DNA from: Bacillota bacterium
GTDB lineage: Bacteria > Bacillota_I > Bacilli_A > RFN20 > CAG-288
NCBI GenBank assembly: GCA_023398335.1
Contig: JAEWSJ010000009.1
Coordinates: forward strand, 62,001-126,000
Length of the DNA: 64,000 nt
Direction of reading: 5' to 3'
Of the stretch, positions 15,858 to 24,833 are shown piece by piece (positions within the stretch are counted from its first letter, which is position 1; each line of letters opens with the position of its first letter). The notes under the pieces are model-generated. The model was not told where the DNA came from, did no database searches, and saw nothing but the letters and a program-made list of their open reading frames with translations. The translations under genes were made by a program, and so were the position numbers.

Positions 15858-18062
15858 ATGGAATTAAATAATAAGATTTACACTTTTGAAGACGTAAAAA
15901 AAATATATTCAAAGTATATCATGAACGAAAAAAGTCTTGCTGATATTGAAAAGGCTTATCTTTTTGCTGATGAAAAACATAAAGGTCAAATGAGAAAATC
16001 AGGTGATCCATATGTCACTCATGTAATTGGAGTAGCTCAGATTTTAGCAAGTCTGCAAGCGGGACCATCAACGATTATTGCTGGTTTATTACATGATACT
16101 ATTGAAGATACATCGACAACCAAAGAAGAAATTGCCTCGTTATTTGGCGATGATATTGCTTATTTAGTAGAATCTTTAACTAAAATTACTCGTTTGTCGG
16201 ATTTCCATAATACGGATTTCCAAGCGGAAGATCATCGTAAAATTTTTGTTGCGATGGCAAATGATATTCGTGTAATAATTATTAAATTAGCTGATAGATT
16301 ACATAATATGCGTACTTTGCAATTTCAACCTGCTGAAAAGCAAAAAAGAATTGCCACAGAAACACTTGAAGTTTATACACCTATTGCTCACCGTTTAGGT
16401 ATTTCTTCCATCAAAACTGAAATGGAAGAGTTATCATTGTATTACTTAAATAGAGAAGCATATACAACTATTGAAAAAAAACTCGAGTCTGAGTTTGAAG
16501 ATTTAAATACTTCAATACTAAAAATTAAAAAGAAAATTACAGAAATTCTTTCTACTTCTGGAATTGAATATGATATATCTTACCGTGTTAAATCCATATA
16601 TTCTATTTATAAGAAAATGTATTTAAAGAACAAGAAATTCGAAGATATTTACGATATTATGGCTCTTCGAATTATAACTAAAACCGAAACAAATTGTTAT
16701 GAGATTCTCGGACATATTCATTCGGCTTTTAGACCTGTTCCTGGAAGATTCAAAGATTATATAGCAATGCCTAAACCAAATATGTATCAATCATTACATA
16801 CAACCATTTTATCTGGTGATGGTCACGTTTTTGAAATTCAAATACGTACTAAAGAGATGGATGAAACTGCTGAAGATGGTGTTGCAGCTCACTGGAGATA
16901 TAAAGAAAATATTGGCTATGATCCAAAAATAGAGCAAAAGGAAATCGAATCCAAACTTCACTGGTTTAAGGATTTCATCACTATGACTAATGATGAAGAT
17001 ACTGGTTCTGAAAGTGCTAAGGAATATGTCGATCTATTACAACACGATATCTTCGATGCTAACGTTTATGTTTTTACTCCAAAAGGTAAAGTTATTTCGT
17101 TGCCAAAAGGTTCAACTCCAATTGATTTTGCCTACAGAATACATACTAAAGTAGGAGATACCTTAGTTGGTGCTAAAGTGAATAATAAGTTAGTGCCTTT
17201 ATCAACAGAGTTAAAAACAGGGGATATGATTGAAATTAAAACTCAAGAAAATTCCACCCCTAACTCTCAATGGTTAAATATTGCTAAAACATCTTTTGCA
17301 AAATCACACATTCGAAAATTTATTTCTAAACAGAATAATGATTATATAAAGCAAGATCAAATTGAAAAAGGAAAGAATTCGTTACGAGATTCACTAAAAG
17401 AGAGAAAACTAAGTTTACAAACTGATAAAATATCTGATAAGAAGTTCTTACAAACCTTAAAGTGTGAATCAACTGATGATTTGTATTTAGGCTTATGCAA
17501 TAAGAATATAATTCCGCAACAAATCATCGATTATTTTAATCTTGAAGGTAAGAGTGAAGAAGATTTAAAGCGTGATATGTCTAAAAATGCTGAAAAAGCT
17601 AATATCGCACGTAACGCAACAGATTCTGTTGTTTTATCAAATGGTGATTCGGCAATGATTTCGTTAGCAAACTGCTGTACTCCTATTCCAGGTGATAAGA
17701 TTGTTGGCTATATTACTAAAGGAAATGGTATTAAAGTTCACCTAACAGATTGTCCTAATGTAGCAAATGAACAAGCTCGAATTATTGAAGTTAAATGGAA
17801 TAAGGATGCTGATCCTAAAAAATATCCAGTTGATTTTTCACTTGAATGTCTAGATAGACCTGATTTACTTGTTGACGTAATGAATACGGTAAATTCAGCT
17901 GGAGCCTCAGTTATTAAATTCAACGCTAAATATCATGTTAATACTGGTACATCTTCTATAACGGTTACTATAATGATTGATTGTGTTGACTCGTTAGAAA
18001 AACTTTTCCAAAATTTGCGTCAAGTTAAAAATGTCTACGATATAAAACGTGTACTACATTAG
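15858..18062 (+). CDS. relA: Bifunctional (p)ppGpp synthetase/hydrolase Rel
   Basis: Makes and degrades the stringent-response alarmone. The 734-residue protein has the full long-RSH architecture. An HD hydrolase domain carries HKGQMRKSGDPYVTH and LLHDTIEDT, so hydrolysis should be active. The synthetase domain has RVKSIYSIYKK and YQSLHTT. These are followed by a TGS domain (about 395-455), a conserved-cysteine domain with NCCTPIPGD, and a C-terminal ACT domain. An upstream TTG at 15852 is in frame, but AGAAGG is only 1 nt from it and 7 nt from the ATG at 15858, which is therefore chosen. Confidence 0.96.
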   Translation: MELNNKIYTFEDVKKIYSKYIMNEKSLADIEKAYLFADEKHKGQMRKSGDPYVTHVIGVAQILASLQAGPSTIIAGLLHDTIEDTSTTKEEIASLFGDDIAYLVESLTKITRLSDFHNTDFQAEDHRKIFVAMANDIRVIIIKLADRLHNMRTLQFQPAEKQKRIATETLEVYTPIAHRLGISSIKTEMEELSLYYLNREAYTTIEKKLESEFEDLNTSILKIKKKITEILSTSGIEYDISYRVKSIYSIYKKMYLKNKKFEDIYDIMALRIITKTETNCYEILGHIHSAFRPVPGRFKDYIAMPKPNMYQSLHTTILSGDGHVFEIQIRTKEMDETAEDGVAAHWRYKENIGYDPKIEQKEIESKLHWFKDFITMTNDEDTGSESAKEYVDLLQHDIFDANVYVFTPKGKVISLPKGSTPIDFAYRIHTKVGDTLVGAKVNNKLVPLSTELKTGDMIEIKTQENSTPNSQWLNIAKTSFAKSHIRKFISKQNNDYIKQDQIEKGKNSLRDSLKERKLSLQTDKISDKKFLQTLKCESTDDLYLGLCNKNIIPQQIIDYFNLEGKSEEDLKRDMSKNAEKANIARNATDSVVLSNGDSAMISLANCCTPIPGDKIVGYITKGNGIKVHLTDCPNVANEQARIIEVKWNKDADPKKYPVDFSLECLDRPDLLVDVMNTVNSAGASVIKFNAKYHVNTGTSSITVTIMIDCVDSLEKLFQNLRQVKNVYDIKRVLH

Positions 18063-18081
18063 AAAGAGAGAATAAAATTAT

Positions 18082-19374
18082 ATGTCTGAAATTATTTATA
18101 AACCACGTGGAACTATAGATTATTTAGGTACAAACAAAATTCTATTAGATTCTGTTTGCAATTTTTTAGATAATTATAGTTTTAAATACGGAGCAAAGAA
18201 AATTGATACTCCTATGTTCGAAGATGGTAAATTATTTGTAAGGGGAGTTGGTGAATCCACTGATATTGTTACGAAAGAAATGTTTAGATTAGACGTTAAA
18301 GGTGAACATGATTACATATTGCGACCAGAGTTTACCGCTTCTATAAACCGTGCAATCGTTGAAAATAAATTATATGCTTCACCAGATCTTCCATTGAAAT
18401 TCTGTTACCATGGTCCAGTATTTCGTTTTGAACGTCCGCAAAGTGGTAGATATCGTCAATTTAATCAATTTGGCGTTGAATTTATCGATGCTAAAATTGA
18501 CTTACAAACACAATTAGATGCTATCTTATTGTTCTATAATGCTGCTAGTGATTTACTCGGTCATAAACTTCTTCTTAAAATCAATTATTTAGGTGATTTT
18601 AAGACAAGAGAAGCATATAAAACTGCTCTTAAAGAATATTATGCCGATAAAATTGATACCATGTGTGATGATTGTAAAAATAGATTTGTAACAAATCCAT
18701 TACGTATCTTAGATTGTAAAGTTGAACAAGATATTGAAATAAATAAAGGTGCCCCATCATTAGGTTCATTTATTGTCGGCGAAGAAAAAGAAAAATTTGA
18801 TAATATTTGTTCTGTACTCACCGCGTTAAATATTCCTTTCGAAATAGATAATAAACTTGTTCGTGGACTTGATTATTATACTGGTGTTGTCTTTGAATTA
18901 TATGATCCATCAGCTATTTCATTAGGTGCTATTGGCGGGGGAGGTCAATACGATAAATTAATGAAAGAGATTAGTGGAATTGAAGATGAAGGATTAGGTT
19001 TTTCATACGGCGTTGAAAGATTGCTTTTATCCTTAACAGACGAACGTAAGAATGATTTAATCAAAGATGCTTTACCTCAGTTAGATTTTTTTACTATAGA
19101 TTTACGTCAACAAAAAGATATTTTTCCAATTGTTGTAGGAGATTTATTACGTAAGAATGGATACAAAGTATCTAGTTCATCATATTCAAAAGCTTTAAAT
19201 GGCTCATTAAAGATGTCCAATAGAGAAAATGCAAAGTACAGTTTAATATATGATGATTACAACCCGTCAAAAGTTATCGTAAAAAACATGATGGAGCGTT
19301 CTCAAGAAATTATTGAATATACATCAGAAGCAGAATTAGTAAAAACTATAATTAATTTAGTTAAAGGAGAATAG
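18082..19374 (+). CDS. hisS: Histidyl-tRNA synthetase
   Basis: Charges tRNA-His. The 430-residue class II enzyme has PRGTIDY at the N-terminus, RPEFTAS, the motif 2 region with FRFERPQSGRYRQFNQFG, the HisA signature LVRGLDYYTG and motif 3 with GGGGQYDKL and LGFSYGVERLL. A short anticodon-binding domain follows. It lies 19 bp after rel and 3 bp before aspS, matching the Bacillus order hisS-aspS. Confidence 0.96.
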   Translation: MSEIIYKPRGTIDYLGTNKILLDSVCNFLDNYSFKYGAKKIDTPMFEDGKLFVRGVGESTDIVTKEMFRLDVKGEHDYILRPEFTASINRAIVENKLYASPDLPLKFCYHGPVFRFERPQSGRYRQFNQFGVEFIDAKIDLQTQLDAILLFYNAASDLLGHKLLLKINYLGDFKTREAYKTALKEYYADKIDTMCDDCKNRFVTNPLRILDCKVEQDIEINKGAPSLGSFIVGEEKEKFDNICSVLTALNIPFEIDNKLVRGLDYYTGVVFELYDPSAISLGAIGGGGQYDKLMKEISGIEDEGLGFSYGVERLLLSLTDERKNDLIKDALPQLDFFTIDLRQQKDIFPIVVGDLLRKNGYKVSSSSYSKALNGSLKMSNRENAKYSLIYDDYNPSKVIVKNMMERSQEIIEYTSEAELVKTIINLVKGE

Positions 19375-19377
19375 CAT

Positions 19378-21105
19378 ATGTTACGTACAAAAAATAATGG
19401 GGAATTAAGACTAAGTAATGTTGGTGAGAATGTTATCCTTACTGGCTGGGTTTCTAAAGTAAGAAATCTTGGAGCTTTGGTATTCGTTGACTTACGAGAT
19501 CGATATGGAATAACTCAAATAAATATAGATCCAAAGTTATATGATTTAACACCTTTAAAAAATGAATATTGTGTTCAAATAGAGGGCGTAGTTCAAGCTA
19601 AAGCTGAGCAAAATAAGAATTTGCCTACTGGTGAAATTGAAGTCTTAGCTTCTAAAATAAAGATTTTTTCTGAATCGGAATTAACCCCGTTCATTATTGC
19701 TGATAAGACTGATGCCCTTGAAGATACAAGATTAAAAACAAGGTATCTTGATTTAAGAAGACCTGTTCTTCAACATAATCTTGAACTAAGACACGCTTTA
19801 TTAAAATCTACAAGAGAGTATCTAGAAGGATTAAATTTTTTGGAGGTTGAAACTCCAACTTTAATTAAATCTACTCCTGAAGGTGCTCGTGATTATTTAG
19901 TTCCTTCTCGTACTAGACCAGGTACTTTCTACGCCTTACCTCAATCTCCACAAATTTACAAGCAACTATTAATGATTTCCGGTATGGATAGATATTATCA
20001 AATTGCACGTTGTTACCGAGATGAAGATCAAAGAGCAGATAGACAACCAGAATTTACTCAAATTGATGTTGAAATGTCATTTATTGAAAGAGAAGATGTT
20101 TTAGGTGTAATTGAGAATTTATTACGCAAAGTATTTAAAGACACTATCAATTATGATTTGCCAAAATTTAAACGTATTTCATATAAAGATGCTATAGAAA
20201 AATATGGCAGCGATAAACCGGATATGCGTTTTGATATGGTACTACAAGATGTTTCTTCATTATTAAGTAATGCTGGATTCGAAGCTTATAACAATAAGAT
20301 TGTAAAGTGCTTTGTTGCGCATTCATCTGCTGCGGCGACCACAAGAAAAATTATTGATAAAGATAATGAAGAAGCTAAAAAGTTTAAAGTTCATGGTGTA
20401 AGCCATCTAAAATATATTAATGGCGAATTATCAGGTTCTATCATTAAATTCTTTTCACAAGAAACCATCGCTTCTTTAGTCTCATCTTTGAAATTAGAAG
20501 AAGATGATTTAGTTATTGTTTGTGCAGATGAAGACATGGAAAAATGTTCTATAGCCTTAGGTGCATTAAGATGTGCTTATGCTGAAAAGTTAGGCCTTAG
20601 AGATAATAATGTATTTGCCCCTTTGTTTGTTCTAGATTGGCCGTTATTTGGGCGTGAAGATGGCAATATTGTTTCATTATCAAACCCATTTACTAGACCA
20701 CGTGATGAAGATTTAAAGTACTTAGATAGCGACCCAACAAAAGTTCTATCTTATGCTTATGATACGGTTATGAATGGACTTGAATTATCATCTGGTTCGT
20801 TGAGAATATTTGATGGTAAACTTCAGGAAAAAGTATTTGAATTATTAGGTTTATCTGATGAAGATATTAAGAACAGATTTGGTTTCTTTGTTGACGCATT
20901 TAATTATGGAACTCCCCCACACGGCGGATTTGCCCTTGGTGTTGAAAGAATTTCTATGTTATTATGTAAAACTGATAACGTCCGTGATGTTGTCGCATTC
21001 CCAAAAAATTTGAAAGCTATTTGCCCAATGGCAGATTGTCCTTCTTCAGTTCCAACAGAAAATTTGGATATCTTGGGAATAGAAGTTAAAAAGGAGATAA
21101 AATAA
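19378..21105 (+). CDS. aspS: Aspartyl-tRNA synthetase
   Basis: Charges tRNA-Asp. The 575-residue class IIb enzyme has the N-terminal OB domain (TGWVSKVRNLG), motif 1, motif 2 (IARCYRDEDQRADRQPEFTQID), the large bacterial GAD-type insertion and motif 3 (GGFALGVERISMLL). It starts 3 bp after hisS. Whether it also charges tRNA-Asn depends on genes outside the window. Confidence 0.96.
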   Translation: MLRTKNNGELRLSNVGENVILTGWVSKVRNLGALVFVDLRDRYGITQINIDPKLYDLTPLKNEYCVQIEGVVQAKAEQNKNLPTGEIEVLASKIKIFSESELTPFIIADKTDALEDTRLKTRYLDLRRPVLQHNLELRHALLKSTREYLEGLNFLEVETPTLIKSTPEGARDYLVPSRTRPGTFYALPQSPQIYKQLLMISGMDRYYQIARCYRDEDQRADRQPEFTQIDVEMSFIEREDVLGVIENLLRKVFKDTINYDLPKFKRISYKDAIEKYGSDKPDMRFDMVLQDVSSLLSNAGFEAYNNKIVKCFVAHSSAAATTRKIIDKDNEEAKKFKVHGVSHLKYINGELSGSIIKFFSQETIASLVSSLKLEEDDLVIVCADEDMEKCSIALGALRCAYAEKLGLRDNNVFAPLFVLDWPLFGREDGNIVSLSNPFTRPRDEDLKYLDSDPTKVLSYAYDTVMNGLELSSGSLRIFDGKLQEKVFELLGLSDEDIKNRFGFFVDAFNYGTPPHGGFALGVERISMLLCKTDNVRDVVAFPKNLKAICPMADCPSSVPTENLDILGIEVKKEIK

Positions 21106-21106
21106 C

Positions 21107-22453
21107 ATGTCATTACCACTTGGTAGTATAAACATTAACCAAAGATTATTAAACGCTTTAAAACAAATGGAGATTAAGTATCTTTCACCTATACAAGAAA
21201 AGGCAATTCCAGAATTATTGCGTAATGAATCATTGGTATGTAAAGCTCCAACTGGTTCAGGAAAGACATTAACTTATCTCATTCCAATTATGAACGATAT
21301 GGTTGATGACAATAGAACAGAAGCGGTTATTATTGTTCCAACTAAAGTTCTTTGTAGTCAAATTGAATCTATCTTAAAAGTATTTAAAAAGAATTATCAT
21401 CCTTTTTCATATAACTCATTAAGTGACGGAACTAGTGATTCTCGAAATAAAATAAATGCAAAAATTATCGTATCCACTCCTTCTCAGTTTATTTTTAATT
21501 TTGAAAAAATGAATTTAAAATTTTTAAAAAGATTGATTATTGACGAAGGCGATATGATCTTGTTTGGTGGATTCGAAGAGGAACTTAATACCATTTTATC
21601 CCTTGATGTTAAGTGTTCAAAATGCTTATTTACTGCATCGATTGATGAGCACCTTAATACTTTAGTTAAAAAGTATATGAATGCTAGTAAAGTAATTGAT
21701 GTTACTGAATCAAAGATTAACGCTGATACAGTAAAACATGTATTAGTAGATATTCGACACGTCGATAAAAATGAATCATTATTGAATATTTTAAAGTATA
21801 TAAATCCATATAAAACAATGGTATTTGTCTCGACAAAGAGAGACTTACTTATTACTGATAAATTTTTATCTGACCATGATGTTAAGCATGCGTTAATCTA
21901 TGGAGATATGCCGCATCGTGATCAAAAAAAGAACTATAAAGCTTTTCAAGATAACGAAGTAAACTTGTTATTATGTTCCGACATTGCCGCTCGTGGGGTG
22001 GATATTGAAGATGTTACTGAAGTAATATCCTTGGATTTACCTTTAGACTTAACATATTATTTCCATCGTGCTGGACGTACTGGTAGATTTGATAAAACAG
22101 GTATATCATATGTGTTTTATAACAATGATGACACCTCCAAAGCTAAGCAATTAATTCAAAAAGGCGTACATTTTACCTTTGCATCTTTGAAAAAGGATTG
22201 CTTAAAAGAGGAACGTGATTTATCTCAACTTAATAAAGCTCCAAAATTAAATAATGTGTTCTTAGAAAAAGAAATTAAGAAAAACATTTCTCGCTTAAGA
22301 ACAAAGAAAGTAAAACCTTGCTATAAGAAAAAAGTTAAAGTAATGATTGAACGTACCAAGCAAAAACATAAAGAAGATATTATTAAAACAAACGTACGTA
22401 AAAGAAAGGAGAAAGAAGAACAAGAACTTCTTGCTCAAGGCGAAAATAATTAA
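21107..22453 (+). CDS. DEAD-box-like RNA helicase (CshB-like) with variant motifs
   Basis: An RNA helicase of superfamily 2, 448 residues. It has a Q motif (YLSPIQEKAIP), Walker A APTGSGKT (residues 48-55), motif V with SDIAARGVDIEDV and motif VI HRAGRTGR. Motif II is DEGD (146-149) instead of DEAD, and motif III is TAS (176-178) instead of SAT. The tail is strongly basic, suggesting RNA binding. It begins 1 bp after aspS with AAGGAG inside the aspS end. Linkage to ispG and ispH recalls the Bacillus cshB region, so CshB is the likely equivalent. Confidence 0.85.
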   Translation: MSLPLGSININQRLLNALKQMEIKYLSPIQEKAIPELLRNESLVCKAPTGSGKTLTYLIPIMNDMVDDNRTEAVIIVPTKVLCSQIESILKVFKKNYHPFSYNSLSDGTSDSRNKINAKIIVSTPSQFIFNFEKMNLKFLKRLIIDEGDMILFGGFEEELNTILSLDVKCSKCLFTASIDEHLNTLVKKYMNASKVIDVTESKINADTVKHVLVDIRHVDKNESLLNILKYINPYKTMVFVSTKRDLLITDKFLSDHDVKHALIYGDMPHRDQKKNYKAFQDNEVNLLLCSDIAARGVDIEDVTEVISLDLPLDLTYYFHRAGRTGRFDKTGISYVFYNNDDTSKAKQLIQKGVHFTFASLKKDCLKEERDLSQLNKAPKLNNVFLEKEIKKNISRLRTKKVKPCYKKKVKVMIERTKQKHKEDIIKTNVRKRKEKEEQELLAQGENN

Positions 22454-23490
22454 AATTTATCTATTTCATCAAAAAGAAGCTCAAGGGCTTCTTTTTCTTT
22501 TAATGTACAAACAGGAACACCTTTTTTAAAGAATGTAAAAGCATTTTTACCACCTGCTAAACCAAGATCGGCATCCTTAGCTTCCCCTGGACCATTTACA
22601 GGACAACCCATAACCGCAACTTTGATATCTTTATTAACGTAATCTAGTTTGTTTTTTACTTTATTATATATGGAGAAAAGATCAACTTGAGTTCTTCCAC
22701 AAGTTGGACAACTGATAAGTTCAGGAATATTTTTTCTCAAATTCATAGCTTTCAATAGAGCTTTACACGCAAATACTTCTTCAATTGGATCTTCAGTTAA
22801 CGAAATTCTAATTGTATTTCCAATTCCTTCTTTCAATAAAGGAACTAAAGCAACGCAAGTACGAATAGCCCCAATTGCTCCTGCTCCAGTTTCAGTAACT
22901 CCGATATGAAGAGGATAAGGATAGATAGCAGAAGCTCTCTTATAGGCTTCATATGTGATTTCTGGAGAAGAGGATTTTAAAGATAAAACAAGATTAGTAA
23001 AATCGTATTTTTCCATTAATTTTACGACTTCATCTAGAGATTTTAAATATGAATCAACTTCATCATGTTTATTAACAAATTTTGAATTTAAAGACCCTGA
23101 ATTGACTCCAATTCTAATTGGAACATTGTATTGCTTGGCAACATCTATAACCTTTTTTAAGTTATCTTCGCCACCAATATTCCCTGGATTAATTCTAATT
23201 TTGCTGGCACCATTTTGAATTGCTAAGATTGCTAGTCTGTAATCAAAATGAATATCCGCAATAAGTGGAGTTTTAATCTTTTTCGATAAAATTTTAAAAG
23301 CTATGGCATCTTCTTTATCAAGGACTGAAAGACGAAGCAAATCATTACCAGCCGCTTCAAGTTTATCGTTAAGTTTGATAATATCTTCAATATAACTTGT
23401 TTTTATATTGGCCATTGTTTGAATAAGAATTGGATTGTTACCTCCGATTTTTTTATTTCCTATAATAATTTCTTTTGTATTTTCTCGCAT
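22450..23490 (-). CDS. ispG: (E)-4-hydroxy-3-methylbut-2-enyl-diphosphate synthase IspG
   Basis: Converts MEcPP to HMBPP in the MEP pathway using a 4Fe-4S cluster. The 346-residue protein has the TIM-barrel opening (MANIKTSYIEDII, LRLSVLD, ADIHFDYRLA) and the three cluster cysteines in CPTCGRTQVDL and MGCPVNGPGE. A ribosome site AGGAG lies 6 nt before the start. Its 3' end overlaps the convergent helicase gene by 4 bp. Confidence 0.95.
   Translation of the reverse strand: MRENTKEIIIGNKKIGGNNPILIQTMANIKTSYIEDIIKLNDKLEAAGNDLLRLSVLDKEDAIAFKILSKKIKTPLIADIHFDYRLAILAIQNGASKIRINPGNIGGEDNLKKVIDVAKQYNVPIRIGVNSGSLNSKFVNKHDEVDSYLKSLDEVVKLMEKYDFTNLVLSLKSSSPEITYEAYKRASAIYPYPLHIGVTETGAGAIGAIRTCVALVPLLKEGIGNTIRISLTEDPIEEVFACKALLKAMNLRKNIPELISCPTCGRTQVDLFSIYNKVKNKLDYVNKDIKVAVMGCPVNGPGEAKDADLGLAGGKNAFTFFKKGVPVCTLKEKEALELLFDEIDKF
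22471..22500 (+). terminator. Terminator for the helicase gene embedded in ispG
   Basis: AAAAAGAAGC and GCTTCTTTTT form a perfect 10-bp stem around the loop TCAAGG and continue into a T-rich run. It lies about 20 bp past the helicase stop but entirely within the last codons of ispG. Because the stem is flanked by A and T runs it could also act on ispG transcripts. Confidence 0.65.
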
Positions 23491-23693
23491 AATTAACTCC
23501 TATAACTACAATTAATTCTATATCATGTCTTCTTATTGTTCTACTTAAAGTGTAAAAATAACCTTATTAGTATTAAAATAGTAGATATTTAGTAAATATT
23601 TTGAACTATAATTCCTAAATGAATAATACATCGTTATCAATTAGTAAAAATATTAGAATTATGGCAAAAAATATAGAAATCGGTTATTTATTA

Positions 23694-23709
23694 TGTTAAA
23701 CTATTTAAC
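23694..23709 (+). promoter_or_regulatory. Promoter of rpmG with overlapping small palindrome
   Basis: TGT-TAAACT (23694-23702) is an extended -10 element 30 bp before the rpmG start. It overlaps GTTAAA-CTA-TTTAAC (23695-23709), a perfect 6-bp inverted repeat around the presumed transcription start that could be an operator or chance in AT-rich DNA. The rest of the 240-bp gap between ispG and rpmG is AT-rich; besides a weak minus-strand TGA-TATAGA near 23520 for ispG nothing else is evident. Confidence 0.4.
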
Positions 23710-23732
23710 GTGTCTAATGGAGGAGTAAAATT

Positions 23733-23891
23733 ATGGCAGAACCAAGAGCAGAAATCACATTACGTTGCAGCGTTTGTAAGAACGAAAACTATATTACAAC
23801 TAAAAACAAAAGAGCACATTCTGAACGTTTTGAAGTTAAGAAGTATTGTCCACATTGCAACAAAACAACATTACATACAGAGAAGAAGTAA
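23733..23891 (+). CDS. rpmG: Ribosomal protein bL33 (zinc-binding form)
   Basis: A 52-residue 50S subunit protein too short for most gene callers' thresholds. It starts MAEPRAEITLRCSVCKN and has two CxxC pairs (Cys12/Cys15 and Cys39/Cys42), so it is the zinc-containing C+ form; it ends with the typical TEKK. GGAGG lies 7 nt upstream. It is followed by a small terminator and efp. Confidence 0.93.
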   Translation: MAEPRAEITLRCSVCKNENYITTKNKRAHSERFEVKKYCPHCNKTTLHTEKK

Positions 23892-23914
23892 AGCTTGCTA
23901 ACGCAAGTTTTTTT
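23891..23914 (+). terminator. Terminator after rpmG
   Basis: CTTGC-TAAC-GCAAG, extended by weaker pairs, is followed by seven T residues. The stem starts within the rpmG stop codon. It is short, so partial read-through into efp is likely. Confidence 0.6.
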
Positions 23915-23934
23915 GCGAAAAAAAGGAGATAATT

Positions 23935-24501
23935 ATGGGTGATATTAAAATCGTTAATGAATTGGGACCAGGTAAGTGTTTCACAGATGGTGGAGACTTA
24001 TTTACTGTTCTCGATATTCAACACAACAAGACAGCTATGCGTCAAATGATCGTTAAGATCAAAGTTAAAAATTTGAAGAGTGGCGTTGTTAAAGATGTTT
24101 CATACACTGGTGGAGACAAAGTTACTATGGTCTATTTAGACAAGAGAAAGATGAATTATCTTTATGATGACGGAACTTTCTGTGTTTTCATGGATAATGA
24201 AACATACGAACAAATTTCAATTCCACAAGAAAGACTTAAATGGGAATTAAATTTCCTCAAAGATGGTGTTGAAGCTACAGTTACTAGTTATGAAGGTGAA
24301 GTCATGGGTGTTGAATTACCTGTAAAGATTGCCTTACAAGTTGTTGAAACTGAAGAAGCTGTTAAAGGTGATACCATTAACAAAGCTATGAAAGATGCAA
24401 AACTTGAAACTGGTTATTCCTGTAAAGTTCCATTATTTGTTAAAAACGGAACAGTAATCTATGTTCGTACTGATACAGGCGAATACGATTCTAGAGCTTA
24501 A
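23935..24501 (+). CDS. efp: Elongation factor P with an atypical loop
   Basis: EF-P relieves ribosome stalling at polyproline stretches. The 188-residue protein has the three-domain length and typical segments (YLYDDGTFCVFMDNETYEQ; GVELP; VVETEEAVKGDT; ending in YDSRA). The domain I loop that normally reads KPGKG with a modified lysine at its tip reads NKTAMRQM here (residues 31-38). By ungapped alignment to B. subtilis the modified-lysine position is Met35, followed by Arg36. The fold seems conserved but the P-site-facing tip is not. Confidence 0.9.
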   Translation: MGDIKIVNELGPGKCFTDGGDLFTVLDIQHNKTAMRQMIVKIKVKNLKSGVVKDVSYTGGDKVTMVYLDKRKMNYLYDDGTFCVFMDNETYEQISIPQERLKWELNFLKDGVEATVTSYEGEVMGVELPVKIALQVVETEEAVKGDTINKAMKDAKLETGYSCKVPLFVKNGTVIYVRTDTGEYDSRA

Positions 24502-24509
24502 CTAATAAA

Positions 24510-24535
24510 AAAAGAGCCCGTTGGCTCTTTTATTT
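24510..24535 (+). terminator. Terminator of efp
   Basis: AAAAGAGCC-CGTT-GGCTCTTTT is a perfect 9-bp stem followed by a T-rich tail. Confidence 0.85.
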
Positions 24536-24547
24536 TGGTTGAATATA

Positions 24548-24556
24548 TGGTATAAA
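24548..24556 (+). promoter_or_regulatory. Extended -10 promoter of yneF
   Basis: TGG-TATAAA lies 28 bp before the start codon, directly after the efp terminator. Confidence 0.4.
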
Positions 24557-24584
24557 TATTCATGTTTATAAGGAGAGAAATATT

Positions 24585-24797
24585 ATGTGGTATTATTATT
24601 TATTAGTAGCTATTCTATGTTTAATCTTAGGCCTTGTAGGTGGCTATTTTGGAGCTAGATATATCTTCAAGAAGGAATTAAAAAAGAACCCACCAGTCAA
24701 TGAAAAAATGATTCGTGCTATGTTTACTTCTATGGGAAGAAAACCATCTGAAGCTCAAATTCGCCAAGTCATGAAATCAATGGATGCAAATCGATAA
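24585..24797 (+). CDS. yneF: YneF family (UPF0154) small membrane protein
   Basis: A 70-residue protein of unknown function. One N-terminal transmembrane helix (residues 3-25) is followed by a basic patch and the conserved cytosolic segment NPPVNEKMIRAMFTSMGRKPSEAQIRQVM, diagnostic of UPF0154. AAGGAG precedes the start by 9 nt. In B. subtilis the yne genes, including plsY (yneS), parE and parC, lie in one region, consistent with the neighbours here. Confidence 0.9.
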   Translation: MWYYYLLVAILCLILGLVGGYFGARYIFKKELKKNPPVNEKMIRAMFTSMGRKPSEAQIRQVMKSMDANR

Positions 24798-24803
24798 AAA
24801 AAT

Positions 24804-24833
24804 TGTTTCACTTATTAGGTGAAACATTTTTTT
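24804..24833. terminator. Bidirectional terminator between yneF and plsY
   Basis: TGTTTCAC and GTGAAACA pair around a 7-nt loop, with an A run on one side and a T run on the other, so both convergent genes can end here. It abuts the plsY stop codon. Confidence 0.8.

Noticed and set aside
23710..23901. 63-codon frame over the rpmG region
   Set aside because: It is out of frame with the clear bL33 gene at 23733-23891, which has a ribosome site and conserved cysteines.
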